Shown piece after piece: positions 49,403 to 58,321 of a stretch of 64,000 nucleotides of DNA. The notes under the pieces are model-generated. The model was not told where the DNA came from. It made no database searches and saw nothing but the letters and a program-made list of their open reading frames with translations. Source of the stretch: Peribacillus sp044761985 (GTDB taxonomy: Bacteria > Bacillota > Bacilli > Bacillales > DSM-1321). Where the stretch lies: assembly GCF_044761985.1 (NCBI RefSeq), contig NZ_JBIWDK010000001.1, positions 372,001-436,000 of the forward strand, in the 5' to 3' direction. Position 1 is the first letter of the stretch. Every line of letters begins with the position of its first letter. Both the position numbers and the translations under genes were made by a program.

Positions 49403-50711
49403 AAATCAATCCCCATTGAAAGTTGCATCGTTAGGGTTACAACACGTTCTTGCAATGTATGCTGGTGCCATTGTTATCCCCCTTATTGTTGGTGGTGCTA
49501 TGGGATTGAACTCGACACAGTTGACCTATTTAGTTTCAATCGACATTTTAATGTGTGGTATTGCGACTTTATTGCAAGTCGTAAAAATGAAATATTTTGG
49601 GATTGGCCTTCCTGTAGTACTTGGTTGTACTTTCACCGCAGTAAGTCCGATGATTGCAATTGGTACTCAGTATGGGATGAATAGCATTTATGGGGCCATT
49701 CTGGTTTCAGGTTTGATTGTGGTTTTGATCAGTAAGTTTTTTGGGAAGCTATCGAGGTTCTTCCCGCCTGTTGTAACAGGATCGGTAGTTACAATCATTG
49801 GAATTACGCTCATTCCAGTGGCCATTAATAATCTGGGGGGCGGACAAGGTGCGGTTGATTTTGGTTCCTTGAATAATGTAGCCCTTGGTTTTGGAACGTT
49901 GCTATTCATCATTTTGATGTATAAGTTCTCAACGGGCTTTGCCAGGTCCATTGCTATTTTACTTGGATTATTCTTTGGGACATTTGTGGCTTTCTTCATG
50001 GGTAAAGTAGAATTCAGTGCCGTAGAGGGCGCTTCATGGCTTCATATGCCACATTTTTTCTATTTCGGTTTTCCTGAGTTTAATATCACGGCCATCATAA
50101 CCATGACCCTGGTTGCTGTAGTAAGTTTAGTGGAATCAACAGGTGTTTACTATGCTTTGGGGGAAATCACAGATAAAGAAATTTCTGAAGATGACTTGGC
50201 GCGGGGGTATCGTTCGGAAGGATTGGCCAGTATAATCGGTGGTCTGTTTAATGCATTTCCATATACGGCTTTTTCGCAAAATGTGGGCCTGATTCAATTA
50301 TCGGGCATCAAAACAAGAAATGTCATTTATGTAGCTGCGAGCATGCTCATATTAATTGGTTTCGTACCTAAAATAGGTGCGTTCACAACGATCATTCCTC
50401 CATCCGTTTTAGGAGGCGCGATGGTAGCCATGTTCGGGATGGTGATTGCAGCGGGAATTAAAATGCTGAGCAGGGTGGATTTTTCCTCCCAGGAAAATTT
50501 GTTGATCATTGCCTGTTCAGTAGGTATGGGAATAGGGGTGACGGTTGTTCCCGAGGTGTTCGCAAATATTCCTGGCGGCATCCAGATTCTAACCGAAAAT
50601 GGTATCGTTGCTGGAAGTTTAACTGCGATCTTCTTGAATATCATTTTCAATGTTATCCCGACAAAAGGGAGAGTAAAGAAAGTGCGTATCGAAGGACAAA
50701 AAGTAGCCTGA
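49395..50711 (+). CDS. pbuX: Xanthine permease
   Basis: NCS2-family nucleobase:proton symporter (438 residues) with about 12-14 membrane helices. Family motifs: LGLQHVLAMYAG, GLPVVLGCTFTAVSPM, SLVESTGVYYALG and FNAFPYTAFSQNVGL, the last containing the conserved Q/N of the substrate site. The ATG at 49395 has AAGGAG 9 bases upstream and lies inside xpt; the in-frame upstream codon at 49368 has no site. Works with xpt for xanthine uptake and salvage. Confidence 0.95.
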   Translation: MSENQSPLKVASLGLQHVLAMYAGAIVIPLIVGGAMGLNSTQLTYLVSIDILMCGIATLLQVVKMKYFGIGLPVVLGCTFTAVSPMIAIGTQYGMNSIYGAILVSGLIVVLISKFFGKLSRFFPPVVTGSVVTIIGITLIPVAINNLGGGQGAVDFGSLNNVALGFGTLLFIILMYKFSTGFARSIAILLGLFFGTFVAFFMGKVEFSAVEGASWLHMPHFFYFGFPEFNITAIITMTLVAVVSLVESTGVYYALGEITDKEISEDDLARGYRSEGLASIIGGLFNAFPYTAFSQNVGLIQLSGIKTRNVIYVAASMLILIGFVPKIGAFTTIIPPSVLGGAMVAMFGMVIAAGIKMLSRVDFSSQENLLIIACSVGMGIGVTVVPEVFANIPGGIQILTENGIVAGSLTAIFLNIIFNVIPTKGRVKKVRIEGQKVA

Positions 50712-50738
50712 TTATTTTCACATGATCAAAAAATGAGT

Positions 50739-50776
50739 CTGTCTTCCTTATCCGATTCGGTGGGGAGGCAGTTTTT
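50739..50776 (+). terminator. Terminator after pbuX
   Basis: A 9-bp stem with two G-T pairs (50739-50747 with 50763-50771) and five T. Confidence 0.65.
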
Positions 50777-50888
50777 ATTTGTCCCCTAGGCAACTGAATT
50801 AAAATGGTTGGTTTAAAAAATAAAAAGGAAACTCTCTTCACTTTCTGAATATATTATTAGTATCTGTTTAAGAAAGAAAGTGATAGGA

Positions 50889-51023
50889 ATGGAAAAAAAA
50901 TATTGTATGCATTGTCGGACCATTTTGAATCAGGAATGTAGATGTTTTGTCTGTGGGAAAGAGGAATTTCAGAACATCATCATCCAAGTACAAAATCAAT
51001 CTTCCGTGGAGAAAGAAGAATGA
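50889..51023 (+). CDS. 44-residue zinc-ribbon-like protein
   Basis: MEKKYCMHCRTILNQECRCF continues with VCGKEEFQN and a polar tail. Five cysteines: C6-x2-C9 and C17-x-C19-x2-C22, enough for one zinc site. I do not recognise the family. Two facts support a gene: the AAAGTGATAGGA purine-rich leader and an 18-bp hairpin that begins at its stop codon. It stands alone between pbuX and the minus-strand cheX-like gene. Confidence 0.6.
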   Translation: MEKKYCMHCRTILNQECRCFVCGKEEFQNIIIQVQNQSSVEKEE

Positions 51024-51065
51024 AAGAACCCCCTTACCAAGTATGAAGGTAAGGGGGTTCTTTCA
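51021..51065. terminator. Long perfect hairpin shared by the zinc-ribbon gene and cheX
   Basis: An 18-bp perfect stem (51021-51038 with 51048-51065) and a 9-base loop between convergent genes. It is a bidirectional terminator despite the lack of a classical T tract. Confidence 0.8.
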
Positions 51066-51073
51066 TGTTGATA

Positions 51074-51526
51074 CTAGCTTTCAATCATCAGAATAATATG
51101 AAGGGTTCCAGCCCCTTCGAGGACTACAGGCAAATTGATGGCTTGATTGAAGCCATACATTTTCGTTTGACCGACAAGGACGGTTGGTGGTGTTATATCC
51201 ATTAAGGTATCATCATTTGCTAAGGAAGTTGCGAGATTACCTGCAAGCATATTACCAAGCTCTGCGGCGAACGACTCTAGCATTTCGCCTTCTAGAGGCA
51301 TTCCAAACATGACTTCGCCTATTTTACTTACACAGTCACTTGTTCCTTCGATAATTAATCTACCCCGAACGGCTCCCGTCATTCCAATAAGTACAGAGAT
51401 GGATTCCTGTTCAAAAGGTTGCATAATGAGGGAAGGCTTCTGGACATCCGAAGAAAAAGGAAGGACGGACTTCACTGCTGAAATCGTACCGTTTAAAACT
51501 TTCGTAATGCTAGCGCTGATTTCCAT
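51074..51526 (-). CDS. cheX: CheX-like chemotaxis phosphatase, orphan
   Basis: 150-residue protein of the CheC/CheX/FliY family. The CheX-type single active motif is in the helix ESFAAELGNMLAGN, with the catalytic E and N spaced ExxN. The rest fits the beta-sheet plus helix fold (VRGRLIIEGTSDCVSKIGEVMFG). CheX removes phosphate from CheY-P. There is no other chemotaxis gene nearby, and B. subtilis uses CheC and FliY rather than CheX. CGGAGG precedes the ATG. Monocistronic. Confidence 0.85.
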   Translation of the reverse strand: MEISASITKVLNGTISAVKSVLPFSSDVQKPSLIMQPFEQESISVLIGMTGAVRGRLIIEGTSDCVSKIGEVMFGMPLEGEMLESFAAELGNMLAGNLATSLANDDTLMDITPPTVLVGQTKMYGFNQAINLPVVLEGAGTLHIILMIES

Positions 51527-51700
51527 TTAAATTCCTCCGATTGTATGGTTAATCCTATAATATCAAATTTATAGGGTGAAATACCTATTTTATTGAAAAA
51601 AATAATGAAAAATATGTATTTAAGACTACGTGGTTTTTTAGAATTAAATTCAAAGGGATTGGGAAGCTTAACCATATATTGATTAATAAGGAGTGAATTC

Positions 51701-52789
51701 ATGTCATATCTTTTATCTGCTTCCCACATAAAACTCCCTTATCAACTTTCACAGGAAAAAATCATGGAGTTTTCCCGCGAAATTTTCGGTGCATCTTTTA
51801 AGAATATAGAACGATTATTGCAGGCGTTCAAAAACGGCCAAGTTGAAAATAGGTATTTTTCCAATGACCTGGATTGGTTTAGGGAAGATCATACTTTTCA
51901 AGAAAAAAATGAAGTATATGTTAAACAGGCTGTCGAATTCGGAAAAGAGGCCGTAGAAAAGTGTTTGGTTAATACTGATTTCTTGAAAAATGGGATTCAT
52001 CCTAATGAAATTGACGCCTTTTTTTATATTTCAAGTACTGGAATAGCCACCCCAACCATAGATGCGAGGATCATGAATGAACTTCCTTTTAATTCTCATA
52101 TGAAAAGGATACCGATATGGGGGCTGGGTTGTGCCGGGGGGGCAAGTGGCCTATCACGCGCATTTGAATATTGTAAAGCGTTTCCGAAAGCAAAGGTTAT
52201 CGTATTGTGTGTAGAACTGTGTAGCTTAACCTTTCAGAAAAATGATATTTCCAAAAGTAATTTAATTGGGACCTCTTTATTTTCCGATGGAATTAGCTGT
52301 GTCTTGATCTGCGGTGATGATGCTAAGGTTGAAGGAAAATCAAATAAAGACCACCATCTGCATTTCTTGAATTCACAATCCACCCTTATGCCCAATTCAT
52401 TGGATGTGATGGGGTGGGATTTGAAAGACCAGGGCCTCCATGTCATCTTCTCAAAAGACATACCTACTATCATCAAGGAATGGCTTAAACCGAACGTGGA
52501 AGACTTTTTAAAGGAGGAAGGACTTAGACTTGGGGATATTAAGGATTTTATAGCCCACCCTGGCGGAAAGAAGGTTATTGATGCCTATCATGAATCGTTA
52601 GGTTTCAACGAAGGGATGACGGCGGAATCAATGGCGGTTTTAAGAGAGTTTGGTAATATGTCATCGGCTACGATTTTGTATGTACTGGAGAGATTCATGA
52701 AGCGTAGTGGTCAAACTGGTCAATATGGTCTTGCCGCTGCATTGGGGCCAGGATTTTCATCTGAATTAGTATTAATGAGGTGGAACTGA
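51701..52789 (+). CDS. bpsA: Type III polyketide synthase BpsA
   Basis: Chalcone-synthase-like enzyme (362 residues) that makes alkylpyrones from long-chain acyl-CoA and malonyl-CoA in B. subtilis (gene also called bcsA). The thiolase-fold catalytic triad is visible: Cys in WGLGCAGGASGLSRA, His in FIAHPGGKKVI and Asn in EFGNMSSATILY. AAGGAG lies about 9 bases before the ATG. It overlaps bpsB by 1 base (TGATG), so the two are translationally coupled. Confidence 0.93.
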   Translation: MSYLLSASHIKLPYQLSQEKIMEFSREIFGASFKNIERLLQAFKNGQVENRYFSNDLDWFREDHTFQEKNEVYVKQAVEFGKEAVEKCLVNTDFLKNGIHPNEIDAFFYISSTGIATPTIDARIMNELPFNSHMKRIPIWGLGCAGGASGLSRAFEYCKAFPKAKVIVLCVELCSLTFQKNDISKSNLIGTSLFSDGISCVLICGDDAKVEGKSNKDHHLHFLNSQSTLMPNSLDVMGWDLKDQGLHVIFSKDIPTIIKEWLKPNVEDFLKEEGLRLGDIKDFIAHPGGKKVIDAYHESLGFNEGMTAESMAVLREFGNMSSATILYVLERFMKRSGQTGQYGLAAALGPGFSSELVLMRWN

Positions 52790-53319
52790 TGCTATTTGGG
52801 ATTTTTATAGGCTTGATTGCCTTACAGCGCCTTGCTGAATTATACATCGCCAAGCAAAATGAAAAGCAGATGAAGAGAATTGGGGGAGTCGAGTATGGAG
52901 TGGACCATTATCGGTGGATGGTCCTCTTGCACTTGAGTTTCTTTTTAGCACTCATATTTGAGGTAGTTGGATTTACTAGAGCTTTTTCTCCCCTTTGGCC
53001 GATTTGGTTATCGTTGTTTTTATTGGCCCAAGTAGGCCGGGTTTGGGTGATCATGTCTCTTGGTAAGCATTGGAATACAAAAATCATAGTCGTTCCTGAC
53101 GCGGAAGTAATCATCAAAGGCCCCTATAGGTATGTTAAACATCCGAATTACCTCATCGTGGCCACTGAAATAATCGTTATTTCACTGTTATTCAATGCTT
53201 ATTATACAGCAATGATATTCAGCCTTTTAAATGTCTGGATGATGTCAGTGAGGATACCACTAGAAGAAAGGGCTTTAAAAGAACATACGGAATATTCTAC
53301 AGCTTTTAAGCAAAAATAA
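52789..53319 (+). CDS. bpsB: Alkylpyrone methyltransferase BpsB (ICMT-like)
   Basis: 176-residue integral membrane methyltransferase of the isoprenylcysteine carboxyl methyltransferase type. It O-methylates the pyrones made by BpsA (also called ypbQ). Five membrane segments; the SAM-binding signature GPYRYVKHPNYL is exact, and RIPLEERALKE follows. Start at ATG 52789, overlapping the bpsA stop; a GTG at 52780 is on top of the GAGGTGG site. Confidence 0.92.
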   Translation: MLFGIFIGLIALQRLAELYIAKQNEKQMKRIGGVEYGVDHYRWMVLLHLSFFLALIFEVVGFTRAFSPLWPIWLSLFLLAQVGRVWVIMSLGKHWNTKIIVVPDAEVIIKGPYRYVKHPNYLIVATEIIVISLLFNAYYTAMIFSLLNVWMMSVRIPLEERALKEHTEYSTAFKQK

Positions 53320-53339
53320 TAAAAAGTTTGGTTTTCTTA

Positions 53340-53395
53340 TTGAAAATGATTATCGTTCGTGATAAGATTCTAAATGAAGATGAAAATTATTCTCA
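53340..53395 (+). promoter_or_regulatory. Promoter overlapped by two Fur-box-like sites
   Basis: TGAAAATGATTATCG (53341-53355) and TGAAAATTATTCTCA (53381-53395) each match 13 of 15 positions of the Bacillus Fur 7-1-7 box (TGATAATnATTATCA, counting n). The first covers the -35 of TTGAAA-17-TAAGAT (53340-53368). This predicts iron repression of the gene at 53472. Confidence 0.55.
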
Positions 53396-53471
53396 ATGGT
53401 TGTATTGAAAAGAAAAACTATTACAATTAAAACTAAAAATGTACGAATATAAAAGAGGATGGTGTTTTGTA

Positions 53472-53630
53472 ATGATTTGGTTATTCATTTTATTGACAGT
53501 CGCTACATATACATTTGTGATGAAACATGTGTTGAATAATATCCAAAAACCGGCTAAGGTGAATCGTTCTTTAACCCAGTCAAATAACGAAAATCAAACT
53601 AGTTACCACCCAACACCCTCACCTCGGTAA
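53472..53630 (+). CDS. Small membrane protein, possibly iron-regulated
   Basis: 52 residues: one hydrophobic helix at the very N-terminus (MIWLFILLTVATYTFVM), then a polar basic region ending SYHPTPSPR. Family not recognised. It does not resemble the Fur-regulated basic proteins FbpA/B/C. Start placed at ATG 53472 behind GAGGATGG; ATG 53439 is also in frame but has no site and would put polar residues before the helix. A clean terminator follows it. Its upstream region carries two Fur-box-like sequences. Confidence 0.6.
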   Translation: MIWLFILLTVATYTFVMKHVLNNIQKPAKVNRSLTQSNNENQTSYHPTPSPR

Positions 53631-53663
53631 GAATCTGCATTCAGTAAAGCAATAAGCCTTATG

Positions 53664-53690
53664 AAAGCCCACAAAATTGTGGGCTTTTTT
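53664..53690 (+). terminator. Terminator after the small membrane protein gene
   Basis: AAAGCCCACAA/TTGTGGGCTTT stem followed by six T. Confidence 0.88.
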
Positions 53691-53812
53691 GAGTTTTCCA
53701 ATGCATTACGGCGTCTTTTACTAGTAAAACATCAAGCAAACGGTATGAATAACAAACGAAATCGTTTACAATAGGAGTATCAAAATGACGATAGAATAAG
53801 GGGTATGGAAAG

Positions 53813-56800
53813 ATGATTTCTGAAGTAACCAAGCAACAGTCTAAATTGGGGATTTTGACTGCCATGTATGAAAAATTCCAATTGGCAGGTGATACGGGTA
53901 ATGCCGATAAACTGAAACAGTTAATCATGAAAGTGAATAAAGAAGAATTTATCATTGCTTTTTGTGGTCATTTTTCCGCAGGGAAATCAAGCATGATCAA
54001 TTACTTTTTGGGTGATCAAGTATTGCCTTCTAGTCCGATTCCTACGAGTGCCAATACAGTTAAAGTTCAAAAAGGAGATGACTATGCCAAGGTCTTTTAT
54101 CATCATCAGCCACCGGTAGTATTTCCTGCACCATATGATTTTAAAGAGGTAAAGAAATTCGCCAAGGACGGCGATTCCGTATCGGCCATTACCATTAGCT
54201 CCAATCAGTTTCAATTGCCAGATTCTTGTGCAATCATGGATACGCCGGGAATTGACTCGACCGATGATGCTCACAGGGTATCGACTGAATCAGCCTTGCA
54301 TCTAGCGGATGTCGTTTTTTATGTTATGGATTATAACCATGTCCAATCTGAAGTGAATTTCCTTTTCACGAAAGAATTAGTAGAAGCGGAAAAACCGACG
54401 TACTTAATTATCAATATGATTGATAAGCATGATGAAAATGAGCTGAGCTTCCAGAATTTTAAATTATCGGTTTCAGAAGCTTTTGCGAATTGGAATGTAT
54501 ATCCTGATGGAATCTTTTTTACGTCTGTTAGAGATTTGGACAATAGCGAGAATGAAATTGAAACTGTGCGGAATTTTCTGTATGAAATGGCGGAAAATGG
54601 TTTGTCGAATGGCAAGGACGCCATCATGCAATCTGCGAATGCTCTTGTTGAAAGACATCTTATCTGGTTAAAAGAGCAGTATGAAGAAGAACATGCCAGT
54701 GAATTTGAAGTACTGTCGGAGCTTCCTAATGAAGAGCGGATAAAGTTGACAGACCAAGTGGATAAACTAATCAAGGAAAAGGGATCTTTAACGGATCGCT
54801 TGGAGAAGATAAAAGCCCAGTTTGCCGAGGATTTGGAAGTCATTTTGAAAAGCGCGTATATCATGCCGGCAACTACTCGCGATTTGGGAAAATCATTCTT
54901 GGAATCCGTCCAGCCCGATTTTAAAATGGGATTATTATTTGCAAAGAAAAAAACGGAAGCTGAACGTGCGGAGCGCCTTCAATCCTTCTTAGCTGATTTG
55001 CAAGAAAAGGTTAAGACTCAACTTGAATGGCACCTTAAAGAGTTGGCGGTAAAGACTCTTACTGAGGCAGAAGTACATGATGCAACGCTAGAAAGTGATG
55101 CCCAGACATTACATATCGAGATTACAGAAGAGTATATCCGGAAATCTCTGAAACCACAGGTCAATGTTACAGGGGAATATGTATTGAACTATACCAATGA
55201 CCTAGCTTCCACGATTAAAAAGAAGTCCCGTGATGAAGCGGATGTATTTTTCAATAAAGTGATTGTCACCCTGGAAGAAAGAATTGGTTTACAATCAGAA
55301 TCCATTGATAAAGAGCTGGAAGGTTTTGCTGATTTTGCAGAAGCCCTTAAGGTTACAGCAGCAATGAACGGTGAAATAGCCGCTCATAAGGAACAGTTGG
55401 ATGCCATTGCCAATCAGACTGTACAGTCAGCCAAGGAAAGTGATATCGAGGCACTTCTGACTCAATGGGATGAAGAAGATAAAAATATCAAGGTTAAAAT
55501 AATGAATACGAGTGAAACCGAAGCGGTAAATCAGGAAAAGAAACAGAAGCCATCCCAAACGTCCATGGAAGAAAAAAAGGTGCAAATCGAATCGGTCACC
55601 CCTTCTATGAGTAAAGGGGACTTACGTGGTAAGGAAAAATTGATGGATACGGCAAGAAACTTACAAAGTGCAGCCAAACTGATTCAACCTTTGAAAGGTT
55701 TCCAATCGCTCTATAAAGAATTAACAGAGAAGGCGAGTAGACTCGAAAAGCAGACATTCACTGTTGCATTATTCGGTGCTTTCAGTGCCGGCAAGTCATC
55801 TTTCGCCAATGCATTGATGGGGGAAACCGTTTTACCGGTATCACCGAACCCTACCACTGCCGCAATCAATAAAATCTTGGCTTCGGACAGTGAACATCCA
55901 CATGGTACAGCGACTGTTAAATTAAAAACCGAAGAAATGCTCCTAGAGGATGTGAAATTGGCTTTAAGTGCGTTTGGTCAAACTGCCAAGTCACTGAGTG
56001 AGGCACATCAACTAGCTTTGGAGATTATCGAAAAAGCGGGTGAAGTGGATAAAGGGAAAACTCATCTATCCTTCCTTCGTGCGTTCCATCAAGGAATGCC
56101 GCCATACCAAAAAGATTTAGGGTCAGTCATAACGGTGGATTTGGAAGGATTCAAGAGTTTTGCAGCAGAGGAATCGAAGTCATGTCTCGTGGATTTGATT
56201 GAATTACGTTACGACTGTGAAATGACAAAGCAGGGCATGGTGCTTGTCGATACCCCTGGAGCGGATTCCATTAATGCCAGGCATACTGGAGCTGCCTTCG
56301 AGTATATTAAAAACTCGGATGCGATTCTCTTCGTGACCTATTACAACCATCCCTTTTCAAAGGCTGACCGAGAATTCCTGATCCAACTTGGTCGCGTTAA
56401 GGATTCTTTTGCAATGGATAAAATGTTCTTTATCGTCAATGCAGTCGATCTTGCCCAGAATACCGACGAGTTGGAAGAAGTGATGGAGTATGTTACGGAT
56501 CAATTGAATGGCTTCGGTATCCGTTTTCCAAAGCTATTCCCGCTTACTAGTAAAGGTGCTTTGGAAGAAAAGAAACTTCCTGGTTCATTCAAGCACTCTT
56601 TCCTTCAGGATAGTGGAATAACGGAATTTCAATTGCAATTCGATTCGTTCATCGAACATGACTTAACGGGGCTTGCAATCGAATCGGCGCAGGCGGCTGT
56701 ACGAAGGACCGAAGAATTAATGCGTGATGTTATTACGGCCTCTAAGCAAGATGAGAAAGCCAAGCAAAAGGCCCTTGAGACATTGGCGCAAGAGGCTCAG

Positions 56801-57523
56801 ACCATAACAGGAATTTTGGAAGTCATTAAAGGGGATGCCGAAAAACTACGGTTGAAAAAAGAGATTGATGAATTGACTTTCTATAGTAAACAACGGGTGT
56901 TTTTCCGGTTCAATGACTTTTTCAAGGAATCATTCAACCCTGCTGTCATAAAGGACGACGGACAGGACTTGAAACAGGTCCTTAAGTTAGCCTTAAAGGA
57001 CCTACTCGAATCATTAGGATTCGACCTATCACAGGAAATGCGTGCCACAGCATTGAGGACTGAGATGTTCGTCAATAAATTGTTGAATGAAAAACAAGTC
57101 GGTTTGCTCCAACAGATCCAGAATGTCCGAAAAACAATTTCGTTACAACCATATGAACCAAGTGAGAAAGAGTCCCTTGAGTTCACAAGTGCTTTTAACC
57201 AAATGGATGCGGGTGAATTCAAAAAAGAGTTAGCTCAGTTCAAGAATCCAAAAAGCTTCTTCGAAAAAAATGAAAAGGTAAAAATGAGTGAGGATATCCA
57301 ATTGCGCTTGGATGAGCCTGCCTCAATTTACGTGAAAGAACAGGGTGCCCGTCTTTTTGAATTATATACAACGATTCTGGATCAGGAATTGCTATCGATT
57401 CAAAAGAAATTCCAAGCGGAAATAGCCGATGTGTTTGCTGGGTTACGTGCTGCTTTAGAGGAAAAGGTAGATTTACCTTACTATGAGGCTGCTGTAGAAA
57501 AATTGGTAAAAATGAATTCTTAG
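53813..57523 (+). CDS. dynA: Tandem dynamin-like GTPase DynA
   Basis: 1236-residue fusion of two bacterial dynamins. The first GTPase has GHFSAGKSS (52-60) and DTPG (143-146). The second has GAFSAGKSS (about 655-663) and DTPGADS (about 812-818). Each is followed by long helical stalk segments. It tethers and fuses membranes and protects against phage and membrane-damaging agents in B. subtilis (gene also ypbR). Here it is somewhat longer than the 1193-residue homologue; the extra length is in the linker before domain 2 (about 560-610, Lys/Gln/Glu-rich). AAGGGG precedes the ATG. Confidence 0.95.
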   Translation: MISEVTKQQSKLGILTAMYEKFQLAGDTGNADKLKQLIMKVNKEEFIIAFCGHFSAGKSSMINYFLGDQVLPSSPIPTSANTVKVQKGDDYAKVFYHHQPPVVFPAPYDFKEVKKFAKDGDSVSAITISSNQFQLPDSCAIMDTPGIDSTDDAHRVSTESALHLADVVFYVMDYNHVQSEVNFLFTKELVEAEKPTYLIINMIDKHDENELSFQNFKLSVSEAFANWNVYPDGIFFTSVRDLDNSENEIETVRNFLYEMAENGLSNGKDAIMQSANALVERHLIWLKEQYEEEHASEFEVLSELPNEERIKLTDQVDKLIKEKGSLTDRLEKIKAQFAEDLEVILKSAYIMPATTRDLGKSFLESVQPDFKMGLLFAKKKTEAERAERLQSFLADLQEKVKTQLEWHLKELAVKTLTEAEVHDATLESDAQTLHIEITEEYIRKSLKPQVNVTGEYVLNYTNDLASTIKKKSRDEADVFFNKVIVTLEERIGLQSESIDKELEGFADFAEALKVTAAMNGEIAAHKEQLDAIANQTVQSAKESDIEALLTQWDEEDKNIKVKIMNTSETEAVNQEKKQKPSQTSMEEKKVQIESVTPSMSKGDLRGKEKLMDTARNLQSAAKLIQPLKGFQSLYKELTEKASRLEKQTFTVALFGAFSAGKSSFANALMGETVLPVSPNPTTAAINKILASDSEHPHGTATVKLKTEEMLLEDVKLALSAFGQTAKSLSEAHQLALEIIEKAGEVDKGKTHLSFLRAFHQGMPPYQKDLGSVITVDLEGFKSFAAEESKSCLVDLIELRYDCEMTKQGMVLVDTPGADSINARHTGAAFEYIKNSDAILFVTYYNHPFSKADREFLIQLGRVKDSFAMDKMFFIVNAVDLAQNTDELEEVMEYVTDQLNGFGIRFPKLFPLTSKGALEEKKLPGSFKHSFLQDSGITEFQLQFDSFIEHDLTGLAIESAQAAVRRTEELMRDVITASKQDEKAKQKALETLAQEAQTITGILEVIKGDAEKLRLKKEIDELTFYSKQRVFFRFNDFFKESFNPAVIKDDGQDLKQVLKLALKDLLESLGFDLSQEMRATALRTEMFVNKLLNEKQVGLLQQIQNVRKTISLQPYEPSEKESLEFTSAFNQMDAGEFKKELAQFKNPKSFFEKNEKVKMSEDIQLRLDEPASIYVKEQGARLFELYTTILDQELLSIQKKFQAEIADVFAGLRAALEEKVDLPYYEAAVEKLVKMNS

Positions 57524-57549
57524 AATAATAATGGAAACGTGGTTACTTT

Positions 57550-58317
57550 ATGAAAGAAAACCTTATTTCACTTTTGTCCGAACTTGAAAAGCGTGAACAT
57601 ATTACAATCATGATGGCTGCTGTAACAGGCAGCCATTCTTTTGGTCTATCATCATCAAGTTCGGATTTCGATGTCAGATTTATTTATGTCCAAAATGAAG
57701 TCAAAACATATTTATCGATAAGCAAGCCTGTCGACTCCATCCAGTTGGTTGAGGGCTCTTTAGACCTCGTAGGATGGGATTTGTTCAAGGCCTCCCGGCT
57801 CATGTTAAAGAGTAACCCTTCTGTTTATGAGTCAGTTACGTCTCCCATTCAACTTATCGACGAGCCAACCTATCGCAGAAATATGCTAAGTTTAATGAAT
57901 GTAGCTTATTCCAAAAAGGTTTTAGGGCATCATTACCTCCGCATGATTAAGAGCAATATTCAACGATTGGCTGAAGAAAAGGATACGGAAATTAAAACGT
58001 TAAAAACTTGGGTACAAGTTTATCGATCGTATTTGACGTTACACTATCTAATCCAAAAAAAATCGCTACCACCCATAGATGTGTGGGAATTGCTGGAGTC
58101 CGTGGTGCTTGAAGAAGATATGAAAAAGAGGATGACTACAATATTCATGGCTAAACAAAGCGAAGATTTTCCGAAACTTGCAAGTGAAGAAAATCTTAAG
58201 GTCTTGAAAGGAACATTCCCCTTCTTGGAAGAGAATGTAACAAAGCTTCCGGTGGGAAGGGACATGGAGAAGGAACTCAATCATATAAATTGGTCCATTC
58301 TAAAGGGGGAGAGATAG
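57550..58317 (+). CDS. Nucleotidyltransferase, YcgL type
   Basis: 255-residue protein of the DNA polymerase beta-like nucleotidyltransferase superfamily (YcgL, PF10127 type). The catalytic pattern is TGSHSFGLSSSSSDFDVRFIY, with GS and the metal-binding DxD. The helical C-terminal domain fits the family. Substrate unknown. The ATG is 24 bases after the dynA stop with only a weak ribosome site, so coupled expression with dynA is possible. The next gene starts 4 bases after its stop. Confidence 0.82.
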   Translation: MKENLISLLSELEKREHITIMMAAVTGSHSFGLSSSSSDFDVRFIYVQNEVKTYLSISKPVDSIQLVEGSLDLVGWDLFKASRLMLKSNPSVYESVTSPIQLIDEPTYRRNMLSLMNVAYSKKVLGHHYLRMIKSNIQRLAEEKDTEIKTLKTWVQVYRSYLTLHYLIQKKSLPPIDVWELLESVVLEEDMKKRMTTIFMAKQSEDFPKLASEENLKVLKGTFPFLEENVTKLPVGRDMEKELNHINWSILKGER

Positions 58318-58321
58318 TAAA

